A stretch of 64,000 bases of DNA from NCBI GenBank assembly GCA_964513925.1, contig CAZENR010000001.1, positions 88,103 to 152,102 of the forward strand. Reading direction: 5' to 3'. Below the pieces are notes generated by a model. It worked only from the letters and a program-made list of their open reading frames with translations, was not told where the DNA came from and ran no database searches. Both the position numbers and the translations under genes were made by a program. Of this stretch, positions 1 to 9,168 are shown piece by piece (positions within the stretch are counted from its first letter, which is position 1; the number at the start of each line of letters is the position of its first letter). This DNA comes from DAORHV01 sp964513925. GTDB taxonomy: Bacteria; Patescibacteriota; Gracilibacteria; Peribacterales; Peribacteraceae.

Positions 1-72
1 ATGCACAAGCGCCTGCGTCATCCTCTCGATGCGCGCCTTATCTTCGCCGAAGAATCCGGTAATACCGCACAT
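1..72 (-). CDS. asnB: Asparagine synthase (glutamine-hydrolysing) family protein, N-terminal fragment
   Basis: Only the first 24 codons lie in the window; the gene continues past the left edge. The product starts MCGITGFFGED, the hallmark of class II (Ntn) glutamine amidotransferases, in which Cys2 becomes the N-terminal nucleophile after Met removal. The start is therefore certain. TATACT at 79-84 sits exactly 6 nt before the ATG, so the mRNA is probably leaderless. A complete asnB-type gene with the same arrangement lies at 5182. In polysaccharide loci such enzymes often amidate uronic acids rather than make asparagine; that role is inference here. Confidence 0.85.
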   Translation of the reverse strand, partial: MCGITGFFGEDKARIERMTQALVH

Positions 73-78
73 GAGAGC

Positions 79-84
79 AGTATA
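79..84 (-). promoter_or_regulatory. -10 box of the left-edge asnB-type gene
   Basis: TATACT on the minus strand, 6 nt before the ATG. Transcription would begin at the start codon. No clear -35 box. Confidence 0.6.
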
Positions 85-106
85 GAGGACTTTTGCGTCA
101 GGGGAA

Positions 107-1390
107 TTACGCCGCCTTGGTGGGGTATGGCGCCGTAATGACGGCGTATGCGGAGTAACCGGCGTATGTCAGCCGGAAAATACCGCGCGCCAGAATGGCC
201 CCGATCAAGCCCATGGTCGGAATAAGTGTCAGCAGTGAAACGGCGAACACCGCCGCCGAGAGCCATTGCCCAATGAGTATCTGCCGAGCCTTGCCCCGCG
301 CCTCAAGCTGTTGGGAGAAGAGGCTGGCAGGGAAGGTAATTAACATGATTGCCGCAGCACTACTCAGCGGTACCAGCTCGGCGGGGTTATACAGCGGGAA
401 GAGCAGCGGCATCAGCCAGGGGCTTACCGCTACGAAACAGGCAATGCCTACCGCAAACACAGCGGTCATCCACGTCACCGCAAGCACCAGGTGCCGCCTG
501 CGCTGCGGCGAGTCGTTCCCCGCAGCTTGGCGCGAGAACGAAATGGGCAGGAAGTCCTTAAGGAACCCCTTCGCTTCTTCCGGAATCATTTGCGCGACAG
601 AGAACAATGCCAGCTGTTTCAGGCCGAAGAACGCCGAAATCAGCAGGCCGTCTAAATACCAAGACAATGTCATGGGAATATCCGCAATCGTAATTTTCAG
701 CGCGTACTTCAGCATATCCTTCGATGCCGATTGCGAGGGATACGAGCGCATCAGTTTGCGTAATTCCCATAGGTACACCAGCGGCGGAATACCAGCGGTG
801 AAGGCAAGTAGCAACAACGGAGACGGGCGCAACCAGAGCATGAGCAGCACCGACACGATCACCAGCAATCCGCCGGTTGCGTTGGCGCGCAGCGACGTAT
901 CGAATTGGCCGCGGCCAATGACAATGCCTCCGAAGAACGCAGTGCCGACGTTGGTGGGCACGAAGAACACGGCTGCCAGCAGGAACATCGCCCACAAATT
1001 CATGCGATTCCAATGCGGCAAGAACAAGATGACGCTGGCGATTGCTGTTGCGCCTACCAAACACAGTAGTGCGTACGTTCCTAAGGTCCACCACAGGGGC
1101 GTGTCGTCCCGCTGCTGTGCCACGGCGCGCGAAATAGCTCGTGGCAATCCTGACAACGTCAGAATGCCGAGTGTGCCCACCACGCTAAGTACGAATCGGT
1201 ATTCGCCGTACATCTCTGCGGGAAACAGGCGCGAGATTAAGTAGCCCGATACCACTCCCTTGAGCACATTCATCACCTGCCCCAGCACCACGAAGGCGGA
1301 GCTTTTTGCAAAATAGTGGGCATCGATGCCTAATTTTCTCCCGATACTCGTGAGGGCGGGGGACAGCCACACAAAGGAAAGTCGCTGCAT
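107..1390 (-). CDS. Polysaccharide flippase (Wzx/MATE-like membrane protein)
   Basis: A 427-residue, almost wholly hydrophobic protein with about 12 membrane segments and short polar loops. Length and layout fit the polysaccharide-biosynthesis flippase family (Wzx/RfbX), which moves lipid-linked sugar units across the membrane. The start (MQRLSFVW) was chosen because longer versions run into the preceding oxidoreductase gene and are not hydrophobic. TATACT at 1401-1406 lies 10 nt upstream. It is 34 nt from the left-edge asnB-type gene, which it precedes in transcription. Family call is from composition and context, without a search. Confidence 0.8.
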   Translation of the reverse strand: MQRLSFVWLSPALTSIGRKLGIDAHYFAKSSAFVVLGQVMNVLKGVVSGYLISRLFPAEMYGEYRFVLSVVGTLGILTLSGLPRAISRAVAQQRDDTPLWWTLGTYALLCLVGATAIASVILFLPHWNRMNLWAMFLLAAVFFVPTNVGTAFFGGIVIGRGQFDTSLRANATGGLLVIVSVLLMLWLRPSPLLLLAFTAGIPPLVYLWELRKLMRSYPSQSASKDMLKYALKITIADIPMTLSWYLDGLLISAFFGLKQLALFSVAQMIPEEAKGFLKDFLPISFSRQAAGNDSPQRRRHLVLAVTWMTAVFAVGIACFVAVSPWLMPLLFPLYNPAELVPLSSAAAIMLITFPASLFSQQLEARGKARQILIGQWLSAAVFAVSLLTLIPTMGLIGAILARGIFRLTYAGYSAYAVITAPYPTKAA

Positions 1391-1400
1391 GTGCTTTAGG

Positions 1401-1406
1401 AGTATA
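1401..1406 (-). promoter_or_regulatory. -10 box before the flippase gene
   Basis: TATACT on the minus strand, 10 nt before the chosen ATG, in the 37-nt gap after the GMC oxidoreductase gene. Confidence 0.45.
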
Positions 1407-1427
1407 GCAAGGCTTGGGCTACAGGTG

Positions 1428-3014
1428 TCAGTCAAGCGTGCGCAGTGCTTCCAGGGCGATACGACGGGCATTGGCCATGATGGTAAGCGTATGCGGTTTT
1501 GCCGGCAGGCATGGGAATACCGCCGCATCCGCAACCCATGTTCGTTGCATGCGGCGCACTTTGCCGCGCGCATCCGTGGTCAGCGGTATGCGGTCGTCAT
1601 CGCTTTGTGGAACGGTTCCGGCATAGTGTGAGCTGGAAGCTTCCGGCAGCAGCATGTTCTTGAGGGCGGGCATGCCCAGCTTTCCTAGCGCACTGCGCAG
1701 GCGCTTCCACGAACGATGCCGAGCATCGCGCTCCTCGCGGCTAATGTTCATGGCAATGCGCACGGAGCCATTGCGCAGCAACGTGAGCGTATTATCGCGG
1801 CTGGGGAACGCCGGGAATCGGATGTCCGCGATTACCAACGCTGGGGAAAGCAGCGACAGCGCCGCCAGCGCCTCGGGCGCGGGCAGCGGCATTGCACTCA
1901 TGAGGCGGAACAACTGCAAAGATCTGTAGCTGTAGAGTTGCGCGCAGCCGGCCTCTATGCCTTGTCGACGCTCGCCATCCAGCACCACCAGTTGGCACAT
2001 GCTTGCCCTGCGATCGGGCCCCGCTTTGCCGATGGAACGTATGTCCATGCACGCGCTGAATACATGCGGCTTGCCTACGAACGGCACCGGAGTGTCGTAC
2101 AGAGACAAGCTCCGTAGCAAGATGCGTGCCGAGTTCACTGCTCCGGCGGCGACTACTACACCCTTGGCGCTATAGGTTTCCAGCGTGGTCACGCTGCTGC
2201 GGCCATGTGCGTACACCACCACCTCGCCGTCATGCTCCTCTATGCGGTTTACGACGCGGTCACCGATGTATCGGCAGTTGGGCGCTCGCTCAATGTCTTC
2301 GATGGTGTACTGGGGTCGGTACACCGACTTTCGCGGATCAGCCCAGTAATCCATATCGTTGTATATCGTGGCGCGTCGGTTGCCCAAGTCTTGCGTAAGT
2401 ACTGCTGACAGCGGTTGGGCGACGGCAAGCTTCCGTGCGTCGAACCATGCGCGGCGCGCTTCGTAGGCGCGTAGTGCTGCCGCAGCATGATGATCGGGCG
2501 TCAGCGCCGGTTGCAGCGCCGGGTGGCTTCCGTTGCCCGATACGCCGATACGGCGCATGACGGCGTCGAAATGCTGTTCCAGTTCCGTGGCGTTCAAGCG
2601 CATCGCAAGCAGTTCATCTGCATCAGGAATTGCACATGCCGCTCCCCATGATGCCCCTAATCCACCCTTCGCCAAACTCTGGATGACTTGGCAATTCCGA
2701 AGCTCCAGTGGCAGCAACGCTTCGGCATGTGCGACGACATACGATCGGTTGCCGCTTACTTGTCCTCCTCCAAGTCCGCCTGTCAGTCCGCTGACAGGAA
2801 TTCCGGAGAGATCATCTCCTAAAAACCAGCGGAATTGGTGCGGATCTTTCTTGCGTACCTCGGAGAACGGAATATCCGGAGTGGCTTCCAATCCTGCGGG
2901 CGGCACGGCGCCGCCATCTAACACCACGACGCTTGCACCATGTTCGACCAGCGCCTGTGCCGCATGAGCACCCGCTGGACCGGAGCCGATGACGATGACA
3001 TCACAATCCGGCAT
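1428..3014 (-). CDS. GMC-type FAD-dependent oxidoreductase
   Basis: 528 residues. The N-terminus holds a dinucleotide-binding fold (VIVIGSGPAG, residues 6-15). The middle has the flavoenzyme stretch GVVVAAGAVNSARILLRS, and the C-terminus has the GMC_oxred_C-like run with SSSHYAGTVP and a final HTLTIMANARR. The family oxidises alcohols or sugars using FAD; the substrate here is unknown. The ATG at 3014 overlaps the end of the upstream SDR gene by 14 nt, so the two are probably co-transcribed and translationally coupled. The context suggests modification of a sugar or lipid in the surface polysaccharide pathway. Confidence 0.85.
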   Translation of the reverse strand: MPDCDVIVIGSGPAGAHAAQALVEHGASVVVLDGGAVPPAGLEATPDIPFSEVRKKDPHQFRWFLGDDLSGIPVSGLTGGLGGGQVSGNRSYVVAHAEALLPLELRNCQVIQSLAKGGLGASWGAACAIPDADELLAMRLNATELEQHFDAVMRRIGVSGNGSHPALQPALTPDHHAAAALRAYEARRAWFDARKLAVAQPLSAVLTQDLGNRRATIYNDMDYWADPRKSVYRPQYTIEDIERAPNCRYIGDRVVNRIEEHDGEVVVYAHGRSSVTTLETYSAKGVVVAAGAVNSARILLRSLSLYDTPVPFVGKPHVFSACMDIRSIGKAGPDRRASMCQLVVLDGERRQGIEAGCAQLYSYRSLQLFRLMSAMPLPAPEALAALSLLSPALVIADIRFPAFPSRDNTLTLLRNGSVRIAMNISREERDARHRSWKRLRSALGKLGMPALKNMLLPEASSSHYAGTVPQSDDDRIPLTTDARGKVRRMQRTWVADAAVFPCLPAKPHTLTIMANARRIALEALRTLD

Positions 3015-4281
3015 TGCGGCGGAAGAAAGTGGGGGACAAGAGCAAGAGAATTCCGAAAGCAAGCTTGAACGCGCTCTTCACCCCCGCCCACATGACCAGC
3101 ATGCATACCGCCGGCACGGATCTGTCGCGCGGAAGCAACTGCTGCGCCGATGCGGTGTGACATTCCGTTACCGCCGCGGCAATCAGTAATTTTCGTTGCA
3201 GCATGCATTGGGGTTTTAGCAGACGGGTCACAGCATCCAATCCGCCCAAGAGCAGCTTGGAGCGCAGCACGCGGGCCTGCATACGGTGCAACGGATTGAT
3301 TTCGTGTACGCGACATGCGCGCAAATACACATCCACAGAGTATGGATCTGGCGTCCATGCGGCGTTGTTCATGACGTAGTGCAGCAGAGCTTTTGCCTCC
3401 CTTTCTTCCGGCTTTCCAAGCAGCTCTTTCAGGCCAGTATGCAAAGAGCGTGGAACAAACCCGATCTGCTTGAAAAACGGCTGTACATCAATGTTCAAGC
3501 ACTCGTCCGCACCAAGGACATTGCTGCGGGTAATTGGTGGCCGCGCCAGTGACGATGTGACAACTGCGATCGCCATGGCAACGGGGGCAGGGATATGCAA
3601 TACGGGTTTTCGTTGGCCGGTGTGCTCCTGCAGCATACGCACCAATTCAATGAAGCTTACCGCGTCGGGTCCGCCCGCATCATAAGTTTTTCCTATGGCA
3701 TCGGGCGCGGAAGACAGCGCCAGCAAGCCTCTTGCCAGATCGTCTTTCTGTATGGGCCTGAAGGTGGCGTTGCCGCTGCCGATAACTGGCACTATCGGCA
3801 ATTGCAAGAATGCAAGCAGCGAACCAACGATGCCTTCGTTGATATCGCCGTATACCACGCTCGGTAACACGGTTATTACCGGCAATCCGCTTCTTGCAAA
3901 CACCGCATCCGCCGCGGCCTTGGTGCGTGCGTACGTGCCGTGGCGAGAGAGCTTTACGGATTGCGTAGAAACGTTGATGACGCAGCGCACAGGATTCTTG
4001 TTGCAGGCGTCGACGAGATGCTGCGCTCCACCTACGTTCACCGCCTCGCTTTCGCGCTCGTCGTTCTTGCATGCCGCAAGATGTATTACCCAATGCACGC
4101 CGCGTACGGCCCGTTCCACCGCTTCGGAGTTGCGCATATCGCCAACGATCGTTTCCACGCCAGGGATTTCCACAGGCGACCGCACGAACGCGCGTACGGC
4201 ATATCCTTCCTTCAGCAGAGTGCGCACTACCGCAGCACCTATCATTCCGTTCGCGCCGGTGACTAGCACGCGTTCGGCCAT
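3001..4281 (-). CDS. SDR-family NAD(P)-dependent sugar epimerase/dehydratase with C-terminal extension
   Basis: 426 residues. Residues 1-290 form an extended short-chain dehydrogenase: TGANGMIG (8-15) binds NAD(P), and Y117xxxK121 (YARTK) is the catalytic pair. Residues about 295-426 are an added region beyond the usual 300-330-residue length. It is rich in Leu, Cys and Arg and ends with a hydrophobic stretch (AFKLAFGILLLLSP) that may anchor it to the membrane. TAGAGT at 4288-4293 is 6 nt before the ATG, indicating a leaderless transcript. The gene overlaps the GMC oxidoreductase by 14 nt; the two may act in sequence on one substrate. Confidence 0.82.
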   Translation of the reverse strand: MAERVLVTGANGMIGAAVVRTLLKEGYAVRAFVRSPVEIPGVETIVGDMRNSEAVERAVRGVHWVIHLAACKNDERESEAVNVGGAQHLVDACNKNPVRCVINVSTQSVKLSRHGTYARTKAAADAVFARSGLPVITVLPSVVYGDINEGIVGSLLAFLQLPIVPVIGSGNATFRPIQKDDLARGLLALSSAPDAIGKTYDAGGPDAVSFIELVRMLQEHTGQRKPVLHIPAPVAMAIAVVTSSLARPPITRSNVLGADECLNIDVQPFFKQIGFVPRSLHTGLKELLGKPEEREAKALLHYVMNNAAWTPDPYSVDVYLRACRVHEINPLHRMQARVLRSKLLLGGLDAVTRLLKPQCMLQRKLLIAAAVTECHTASAQQLLPRDRSVPAVCMLVMWAGVKSAFKLAFGILLLLSPTFFRRNAGL

Positions 4282-4287
4282 GACTTC

Positions 4288-4293
4288 ACTCTA
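4288..4293 (-). promoter_or_regulatory. -10 box of the SDR/GMC operon
   Basis: TAGAGT on the minus strand, 6 nt before the ATG at 4281; leaderless geometry. Confidence 0.55.
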
Positions 4294-4327
4294 GAAGAAG
4301 TGCAGCACCAGGTCACCTGTTTCACGC

Positions 4328-5107
4328 TCAGGCGATGCGCGTGCCGGATGCGCGCCAGCTGACGCCGCGATACGGAGACACATGAACGCCGGAGAACATG
4401 TCCGGCGAGAACCAACGCTTTACCTGCTCTTCGGTAATGAACCAGGTTTGTGGCGCATTGAGCTTGTCGAATACGTTGAGGAAGTTGCGCATGTAGCTCA
4501 GACGGCGCCAGTTCTGGAAATACTGGTAATACGGCAGGAATGTGAGCGGGAGCAGGTACACCGTGTACACGGGTACGTATACCAATGTCGTGAGCACGTG
4601 GCCCAATGCCCATACAATCGGCCTCGGCAGCCAGCGGATACACACCGTCTTCACAGGTTCCAGCACCCATTTATTCAGAAAATTTCCTTCGTTGCTGTAC
4701 ACCCAAACGATCACCTTGCCGCCGACCTTGGCGTGCTTGGCGATGTTGCGGAACGATGCATCTGGGTTATCGGTGTGATGCAGCACGCCAATGGAGTAGA
4801 CGATGTCGAACTGCTCGCCCAAATCCATGTTGGCAATGTCGCCTTCCTGTAATTCTACGTTGGGTTTGTCAGAAGTATTTTTTGATGCGCTGCTGAGTGC
4901 GTTCAAATCCACGCCTACGATACGTTTTGCATAGGGGGCCACGAAATTGATGTGCTGTCCGCCGCCGCAGCCGCAGTCCAAGACGGTCTTACCGCGAAAG
5001 GTCTCGAACGTGTTGGGACTGATCCATTCCGTGAACAACCAGGTGTTGTCGTCATATAGCCTGTCCCACTGCCATGCCCATTCCGACTGCTTGCGTTGTA
5101 ACTGCAT
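4328..5107 (-). CDS. Class I SAM-dependent methyltransferase
   Basis: 259 residues. Motif I (TVLDCGCGGG, residues 41-50), an acidic end of strand 2 (IVGVDLN) and a motif-IV-like run (FDIVYSIGVLHHTDNP) mark a methyltransferase of the UbiE/Methyltransf_11 type. The C-terminal half has a hydrophobic membrane-like segment (ALGHVLTTLVYVPVYTVYLLP), a layout seen in methyltransferases acting on lipid-linked sugars. The start at 5107 is preferred over 5143 because TACTCT at 5114-5119 is 6 nt upstream of it. The acceptor is unknown; the context suggests a polysaccharide or its lipid carrier. Confidence 0.85.
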   Translation of the reverse strand: MQLQRKQSEWAWQWDRLYDDNTWLFTEWISPNTFETFRGKTVLDCGCGGGQHINFVAPYAKRIVGVDLNALSSASKNTSDKPNVELQEGDIANMDLGEQFDIVYSIGVLHHTDNPDASFRNIAKHAKVGGKVIVWVYSNEGNFLNKWVLEPVKTVCIRWLPRPIVWALGHVLTTLVYVPVYTVYLLPLTFLPYYQYFQNWRRLSYMRNFLNVFDKLNAPQTWFITEEQVKRWFSPDMFSGVHVSPYRGVSWRASGTRIA

Positions 5108-5113
5108 GGACAA

Positions 5114-5119
5114 AGAGTA
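5114..5119 (-). promoter_or_regulatory. -10 box of the methyltransferase gene at 4328
   Basis: TACTCT on the minus strand, 6 nt before the ATG at 5107; leaderless geometry. It decides the start. Confidence 0.5.
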
Positions 5120-5169
5120 GCGAAATGATGCGCAGGATTCCATGACCGGACTCGAACGCGGTTCTCCTC

Positions 5170-5175
5170 TATACT
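5170..5175 (+). promoter_or_regulatory. -10 box of asnB
   Basis: TATACT, 6 nt before the ATG at 5182. Sequence and spacing match the box of the left-edge asnB-type gene. Confidence 0.6.
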
Positions 5176-5181
5176 CGTGTC

Positions 5182-7065
5182 ATGTGCGGCATTTGCGGCA
5201 TCGTTCGGCTCGACGGCGCTCCGGTTGATCCGGGGGCGTTGCAGCGGCTGACCGACGGCATAGGCCACCGCGGTCCCGATGGTGACGGCACTGCAATACA
5301 CGGCAACGTAGGCTTGGGCCACCGCCGCCTCTCCATTATCGATCTGTCCACTGCCGCGAGCCAGCCCATGGAATCCGAAGACGGCATGCTGACGCTCGCC
5401 TTCAACGGAGAAATCTATAACTTTACCGACAAGCGTGAACTACTGCGAAAACGCGGCTACACGTTCCGGTCCACGGGAGATACCGAGGTGTTGCTGAAGT
5501 TGTATCAGGAATTTGGAGAAGGCTGCCTGGAACATTTGCGCGGCATGTTCGCGTTTGCCATACACGATCGCAGGCGCAATACGCTGTTTTTGGCACGAGA
5601 CCGCGTTGGCAAGAAGCCCATCAAGTACTTCCGCAGAGGCAATATGCTCGCATTTGCCTCCGAATTGAAGGCATTGCGCACACTGCCGGAATGCCCGTCC
5701 GGCGCCGACCCCGAAACGTTGCACCACTATCTCAGTACGATGTACGTGCCGGCTCCGAATACCGGCATACACGACATTCATAAATTGCCCGCCGCGCACA
5801 AGCTGACAATACACTTGGCAACGGGAGGGACGGTGCTAAAGCGCTACTGGCAACTTCGCTACAACCCGGATCACTCCCGTTCGCTCTCCAGCTGGAAAGA
5901 AGAACTTGGCGCGCTTGTCAGCGAGAGCGTGCGCCTGCGCATGGTGTCCGATGTGCCGGTTGGGGCGTTCCTCTCCGGGGGAATCGATTCTGCAGCGGTT
6001 GTGGCATTCATGGCTCGACATAGCACAAAGCCCATCGAGACGTTTTCCATAGGCAGCCCCGAAGAAACCCACAACGAACTGCCCGATGCCGAGCGCATCG
6101 CCAGGCTGCTCAAGACCAATCACCATCCCATCGTGCTCAAGGCGGACATCGTGCACCTGCTCGATGAACTGGTGCGCACGTACGAAGAGCCATACGCAGA
6201 TCCCTCGGTCATTCCAACCTACTTGCTCGCGCGTGAGACGCGCAAAAGCGTTACGGTCGCGCTCAACGGCGATGGCGGCGACGAGAACTTTGCCGGATAC
6301 ATCCGTTATCCCATCGCGCGCTTTTCGGAACACTGGGGGCGCTTGCCTGCGTGGTTGCATGCCATTGTGCGCGGCGGCACTGCCGCGTTCCACGCCGTGC
6401 GCAACGACACCTTCAGCTATCGGTGCCATCGCTTTCAATCCTCGATCGGGTTGCCCATGCCACAGCGCTACCTGCAGTACATCAGCTTCTTCACCGAAGA
6501 AGAAAAGCGTGCGCTCTATGCTCCTGGCTTTGGCGATGCGTTCCCCCGTACCGACGATTGGTTTGCACGCATGACTGAAGCAGCGAGGTTGCGTGCCGAT
6601 GACGCCGTGCACCGTGCAATGAGCATTGATATCGACACTTACCTTGCAGATGACCTGATGCCCAAGGTCGACCTTGGTTCCATGGCGCATGGACTGGAGG
6701 CCCGTTCGCCGCTTCTGGATCATGAATTACTGGAATTCACTGCTCGCATGCCCAGCAACCTGCAGCTCCATGGACGCACCAAGAAGTGGATTTTTAAAGA
6801 GATGCTGGCCGATATGTTGCCGCGCGAAACCTTGCAAAAAAAGAAGTCGGGTTTCCGTCTGCCGTTGGACCGTTGGTTCCGCACCGATTTACGCGAGTTT
6901 GTACGTGGCCGTCTCTTGGCGGGCGATTCGCCGCTGTACAATGGCATGCTTGCCCGGGCAAACGTGGAACAGTTCTTGAAGGGCTATCACGATTCTTCGA
7001 TAGACTTCAGCGATCATGTGTGGTCGCTCCTCTGGCTCGATTCCTGGCTACGCACGTATGGTTAA
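5182..7065 (+). CDS. asnB: Asparagine synthase (glutamine-hydrolysing)
   Basis: 627 residues, the normal AsnB length. Residues 1-190 are the glutaminase domain with nucleophile Cys2 (MCGICGIVR) and FNGEIYN (74-80). The synthetase domain carries the ATP-pyrophosphatase loop SGGIDS (265-270) and a later NGDGGDENFAGY motif. The enzyme transfers ammonia from glutamine to an adenylated carboxylate: aspartate in AsnB, or a uronic acid in sugar-amidating homologues of polysaccharide loci. Position at the head of a transferase operon (7058-13326) makes sugar amidation plausible, but the sequence cannot decide. The mRNA looks leaderless. Confidence 0.93.
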   Translation: MCGICGIVRLDGAPVDPGALQRLTDGIGHRGPDGDGTAIHGNVGLGHRRLSIIDLSTAASQPMESEDGMLTLAFNGEIYNFTDKRELLRKRGYTFRSTGDTEVLLKLYQEFGEGCLEHLRGMFAFAIHDRRRNTLFLARDRVGKKPIKYFRRGNMLAFASELKALRTLPECPSGADPETLHHYLSTMYVPAPNTGIHDIHKLPAAHKLTIHLATGGTVLKRYWQLRYNPDHSRSLSSWKEELGALVSESVRLRMVSDVPVGAFLSGGIDSAAVVAFMARHSTKPIETFSIGSPEETHNELPDAERIARLLKTNHHPIVLKADIVHLLDELVRTYEEPYADPSVIPTYLLARETRKSVTVALNGDGGDENFAGYIRYPIARFSEHWGRLPAWLHAIVRGGTAAFHAVRNDTFSYRCHRFQSSIGLPMPQRYLQYISFFTEEEKRALYAPGFGDAFPRTDDWFARMTEAARLRADDAVHRAMSIDIDTYLADDLMPKVDLGSMAHGLEARSPLLDHELLEFTARMPSNLQLHGRTKKWIFKEMLADMLPRETLQKKKSGFRLPLDRWFRTDLREFVRGRLLAGDSPLYNGMLARANVEQFLKGYHDSSIDFSDHVWSLLWLDSWLRTYG

Positions 7066-8323
7066 TATCCAGTTTTTCCTCCGGCTGCTCCGGCATCCTG
7101 CAACATGGGTGAGCGTGGTGTTTCTACTCATCGTACTGCTCTTGTTGCCTGGGCGTGTGGGCGTCCCTCCGGAACAAACATTTTTGGATGATGCGTCGCA
7201 GTATCACCAAGCGGCTGTCCATGTTGCCCGAGAGGGATTCTTTTCCATCGACGGGGTACAGCCCTATGCCTATCGCGAGCCGGGGTACAGTGTCTTTCTG
7301 GGAATGGTGTACATCGTTGCCGGGATAGGCAATCGCGCTGCAATTTTCTTGGCACAGGCAGCACTGCTTCTTGCGGCAGCATTATTTTTTGCATCGCAAT
7401 TACGCCATATCGGCGTTTCGTCTCGTGCACGCACGCTTTTCTTGGCGCTGCTATTGCTGCAGCCTTCCGTGTTCCATGTTGTGTTTTTCGTCTACCGGGA
7501 GTGCTTCGTGCTTGCGCTGATGTTGTTACTTGCAGGGGCGTTATTGCAATTCCACTACTCACGTTCTTGGTCCTGGGCGGTGGCGTGTGGAGTAGCGCTC
7601 GCAATCATCAGTTTGACCTATCTGTCGTTCCTGTTCCTTCCAGTCGCGCTGATTGCGGCATGTTGGGCCTATCGCTGGCAGCCACGCTTTGCGCTGGCGA
7701 TTATTGTCTTGCCCTATGCGCTCGTATCATTATGGGGCGCGCGTAATTACGCGGCCGACGGTCGTTTCCGGCTTATCGATACCGACCGTACCGCCGTCAT
7801 GTGGTATGTACGAGGAGAACAGGCGCAGCGTGTGACCGGATGGGAGCCTGCTCGTTGCCTGTGGGCCGAGTACATCAGTCGCAATTGGGACGGCCGCTCC
7901 GATGCTTGCAGCTTCAATTCACTCATGCACGCCAAGTGGCCGCAGGGCAAACCGCTTGGAACCGAAGACGCCATCGCGCAGGCCGGCAAGGCGAAAATCC
8001 GGTCACATTTTGCGAATTACGCTTGGTTCTCAGCTTGGGAGGTTGTCGAATTCCATCTGCCGTACGTCAACGGTTGGGGCAGGCTGTACAACATGCTTGC
8101 TGCCGTCGGTTCCCTGGTGCTGTATGCGGGCTGCATCCTTTGGCTGCCGCATGCGCTGCGCAGGGATATGTGGCTGTTTCCACTGATTGCCGGTTATACA
8201 GTCGCAGTCTTCGTTTTGACCGATGCCACGCCAAGGTACCTGATGCCAGTCATCTTCTGCTATGCTCTTGTCGCTTCCGTGGGCTACACTGAGGCCTTTA
8301 CGCGCTTGCGTCGACACTCATGA
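7058..8323 (+). CDS. GT-C-like membrane glycosyltransferase (PMT/ArnT-like)
   Basis: 421 residues with about ten membrane segments. An acidic first loop (FLDDASQYHQAA) followed by YREPGYSVFL resembles polyprenyl-phosphate-sugar-dependent GT-C enzymes of the PMT_2/ArnT group, where the loop acid is catalytic. The ATG at 7058 overlaps the asnB stop by 8 nt. A start at 7016 is in frame but lies inside asnB and precedes the first membrane segment without purpose. The gene overlaps the next GT2 gene by ATGA. It probably adds a sugar to the lipid-linked polymer on the outer face of the membrane. Confidence 0.72.
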   Translation: MVNIQFFLRLLRHPATWVSVVFLLIVLLLLPGRVGVPPEQTFLDDASQYHQAAVHVAREGFFSIDGVQPYAYREPGYSVFLGMVYIVAGIGNRAAIFLAQAALLLAAALFFASQLRHIGVSSRARTLFLALLLLQPSVFHVVFFVYRECFVLALMLLLAGALLQFHYSRSWSWAVACGVALAIISLTYLSFLFLPVALIAACWAYRWQPRFALAIIVLPYALVSLWGARNYAADGRFRLIDTDRTAVMWYVRGEQAQRVTGWEPARCLWAEYISRNWDGRSDACSFNSLMHAKWPQGKPLGTEDAIAQAGKAKIRSHFANYAWFSAWEVVEFHLPYVNGWGRLYNMLAAVGSLVLYAGCILWLPHALRRDMWLFPLIAGYTVAVFVLTDATPRYLMPVIFCYALVASVGYTEAFTRLRRHS

Positions 8324-9165
8324 ACACCCCGTACACCGTCATTCTGCCGGCATACAACGAAGAGGAAGCCATTGGTCCGGTCATCGACCAGATTCGCGGC
8401 CTGCCCGGCGCACCGGAAGTGCTCGTAGTTGATGACGGCTCCACAGACAATACCGCCGATATTGCGCGCAAGCACGGCGCCGTGGTGGTGCGCCATCCCG
8501 GAAACGCCGGCTACGGCAAGAGCGTGATGGACGGCATTCTTGTTGCTAAGAACGAAGTGATTGTGATTACCGATGCCGACGGTACCTATCCCGTTGAGCG
8601 CATCCCAGAATTCGTAGAGAAATTAGAGATCGGCTTCGATATGGCCGTAGGTGCCCGCAGCGGCCCGGCGTACCGGGGTACATTCCTTAAAATGCCGGCA
8701 CGCATTGCACTGAAGGCGTTGGTCGACTTCGTAACGGGGCGCAACATTCCGGATATCAACTCGGGGCTGCGGTCGTTCCGCAAAAACCAGGTGATTCCGG
8801 TGTTTCCGCATTTGTGCCAGGGCTTCAGTTTCACCACCACCATCACGCTCATTTACATGCTTACCGGCAAGATGGTGACGTATGTTCCGATTGCGTATCA
8901 TAAGCGCGTTGGCCGTTCCAAAGTGCGCATTATCCGCGACTCCCTTCGCACGCTTCAATACGTTACAGAGGTAGTTGCCACATTCAATCCGCTCAAGCTG
9001 TTCCTGCTTCTCAGCATGATTGTTGGCGGTCTGGGTGTGCTGTCATTACTCACATCGATATTCGTTGCACACGCCATCTTGCTATCCCTGGGTTGCTTGT
9101 TCGTACTCGGTGCCGTGCTGCTGTTTGGCATAGGTCTGCAGACCGAGGCACTTCGCAAACGCTAA
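8320..9165 (+). CDS. GT2 glycosyltransferase, polyprenyl-phosphate sugar synthase type
   Basis: 281 residues. The GT-A fold shows VILPAYNEEEAIG at the start, VLVVDDGSTDNT and the metal-binding ITDADGTYP. Two membrane segments at the C-terminus (about 225-275) are typical of DPM1/ArnC-like enzymes, which charge undecaprenyl phosphate with a sugar from a nucleotide donor. That product would feed the GT-C proteins on either side. It overlaps the preceding gene by 4 nt (ATGA) and is followed 3 nt later by a second GT2. Donor sugar unknown. Confidence 0.88.
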   Translation: MNTPYTVILPAYNEEEAIGPVIDQIRGLPGAPEVLVVDDGSTDNTADIARKHGAVVVRHPGNAGYGKSVMDGILVAKNEVIVITDADGTYPVERIPEFVEKLEIGFDMAVGARSGPAYRGTFLKMPARIALKALVDFVTGRNIPDINSGLRSFRKNQVIPVFPHLCQGFSFTTTITLIYMLTGKMVTYVPIAYHKRVGRSKVRIIRDSLRTLQYVTEVVATFNPLKLFLLLSMIVGGLGVLSLLTSIFVAHAILLSLGCLFVLGAVLLFGIGLQTEALRKR

Positions 9166-9168
9166 TTC

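Noticed and set aside
195..1244. 349-codon plus-strand frame opposite the flippase
   Set aside because: A shadow of the hydrophobic flippase gene; its Ser/Thr/Asn-rich composition is what antisense of a membrane protein gives.
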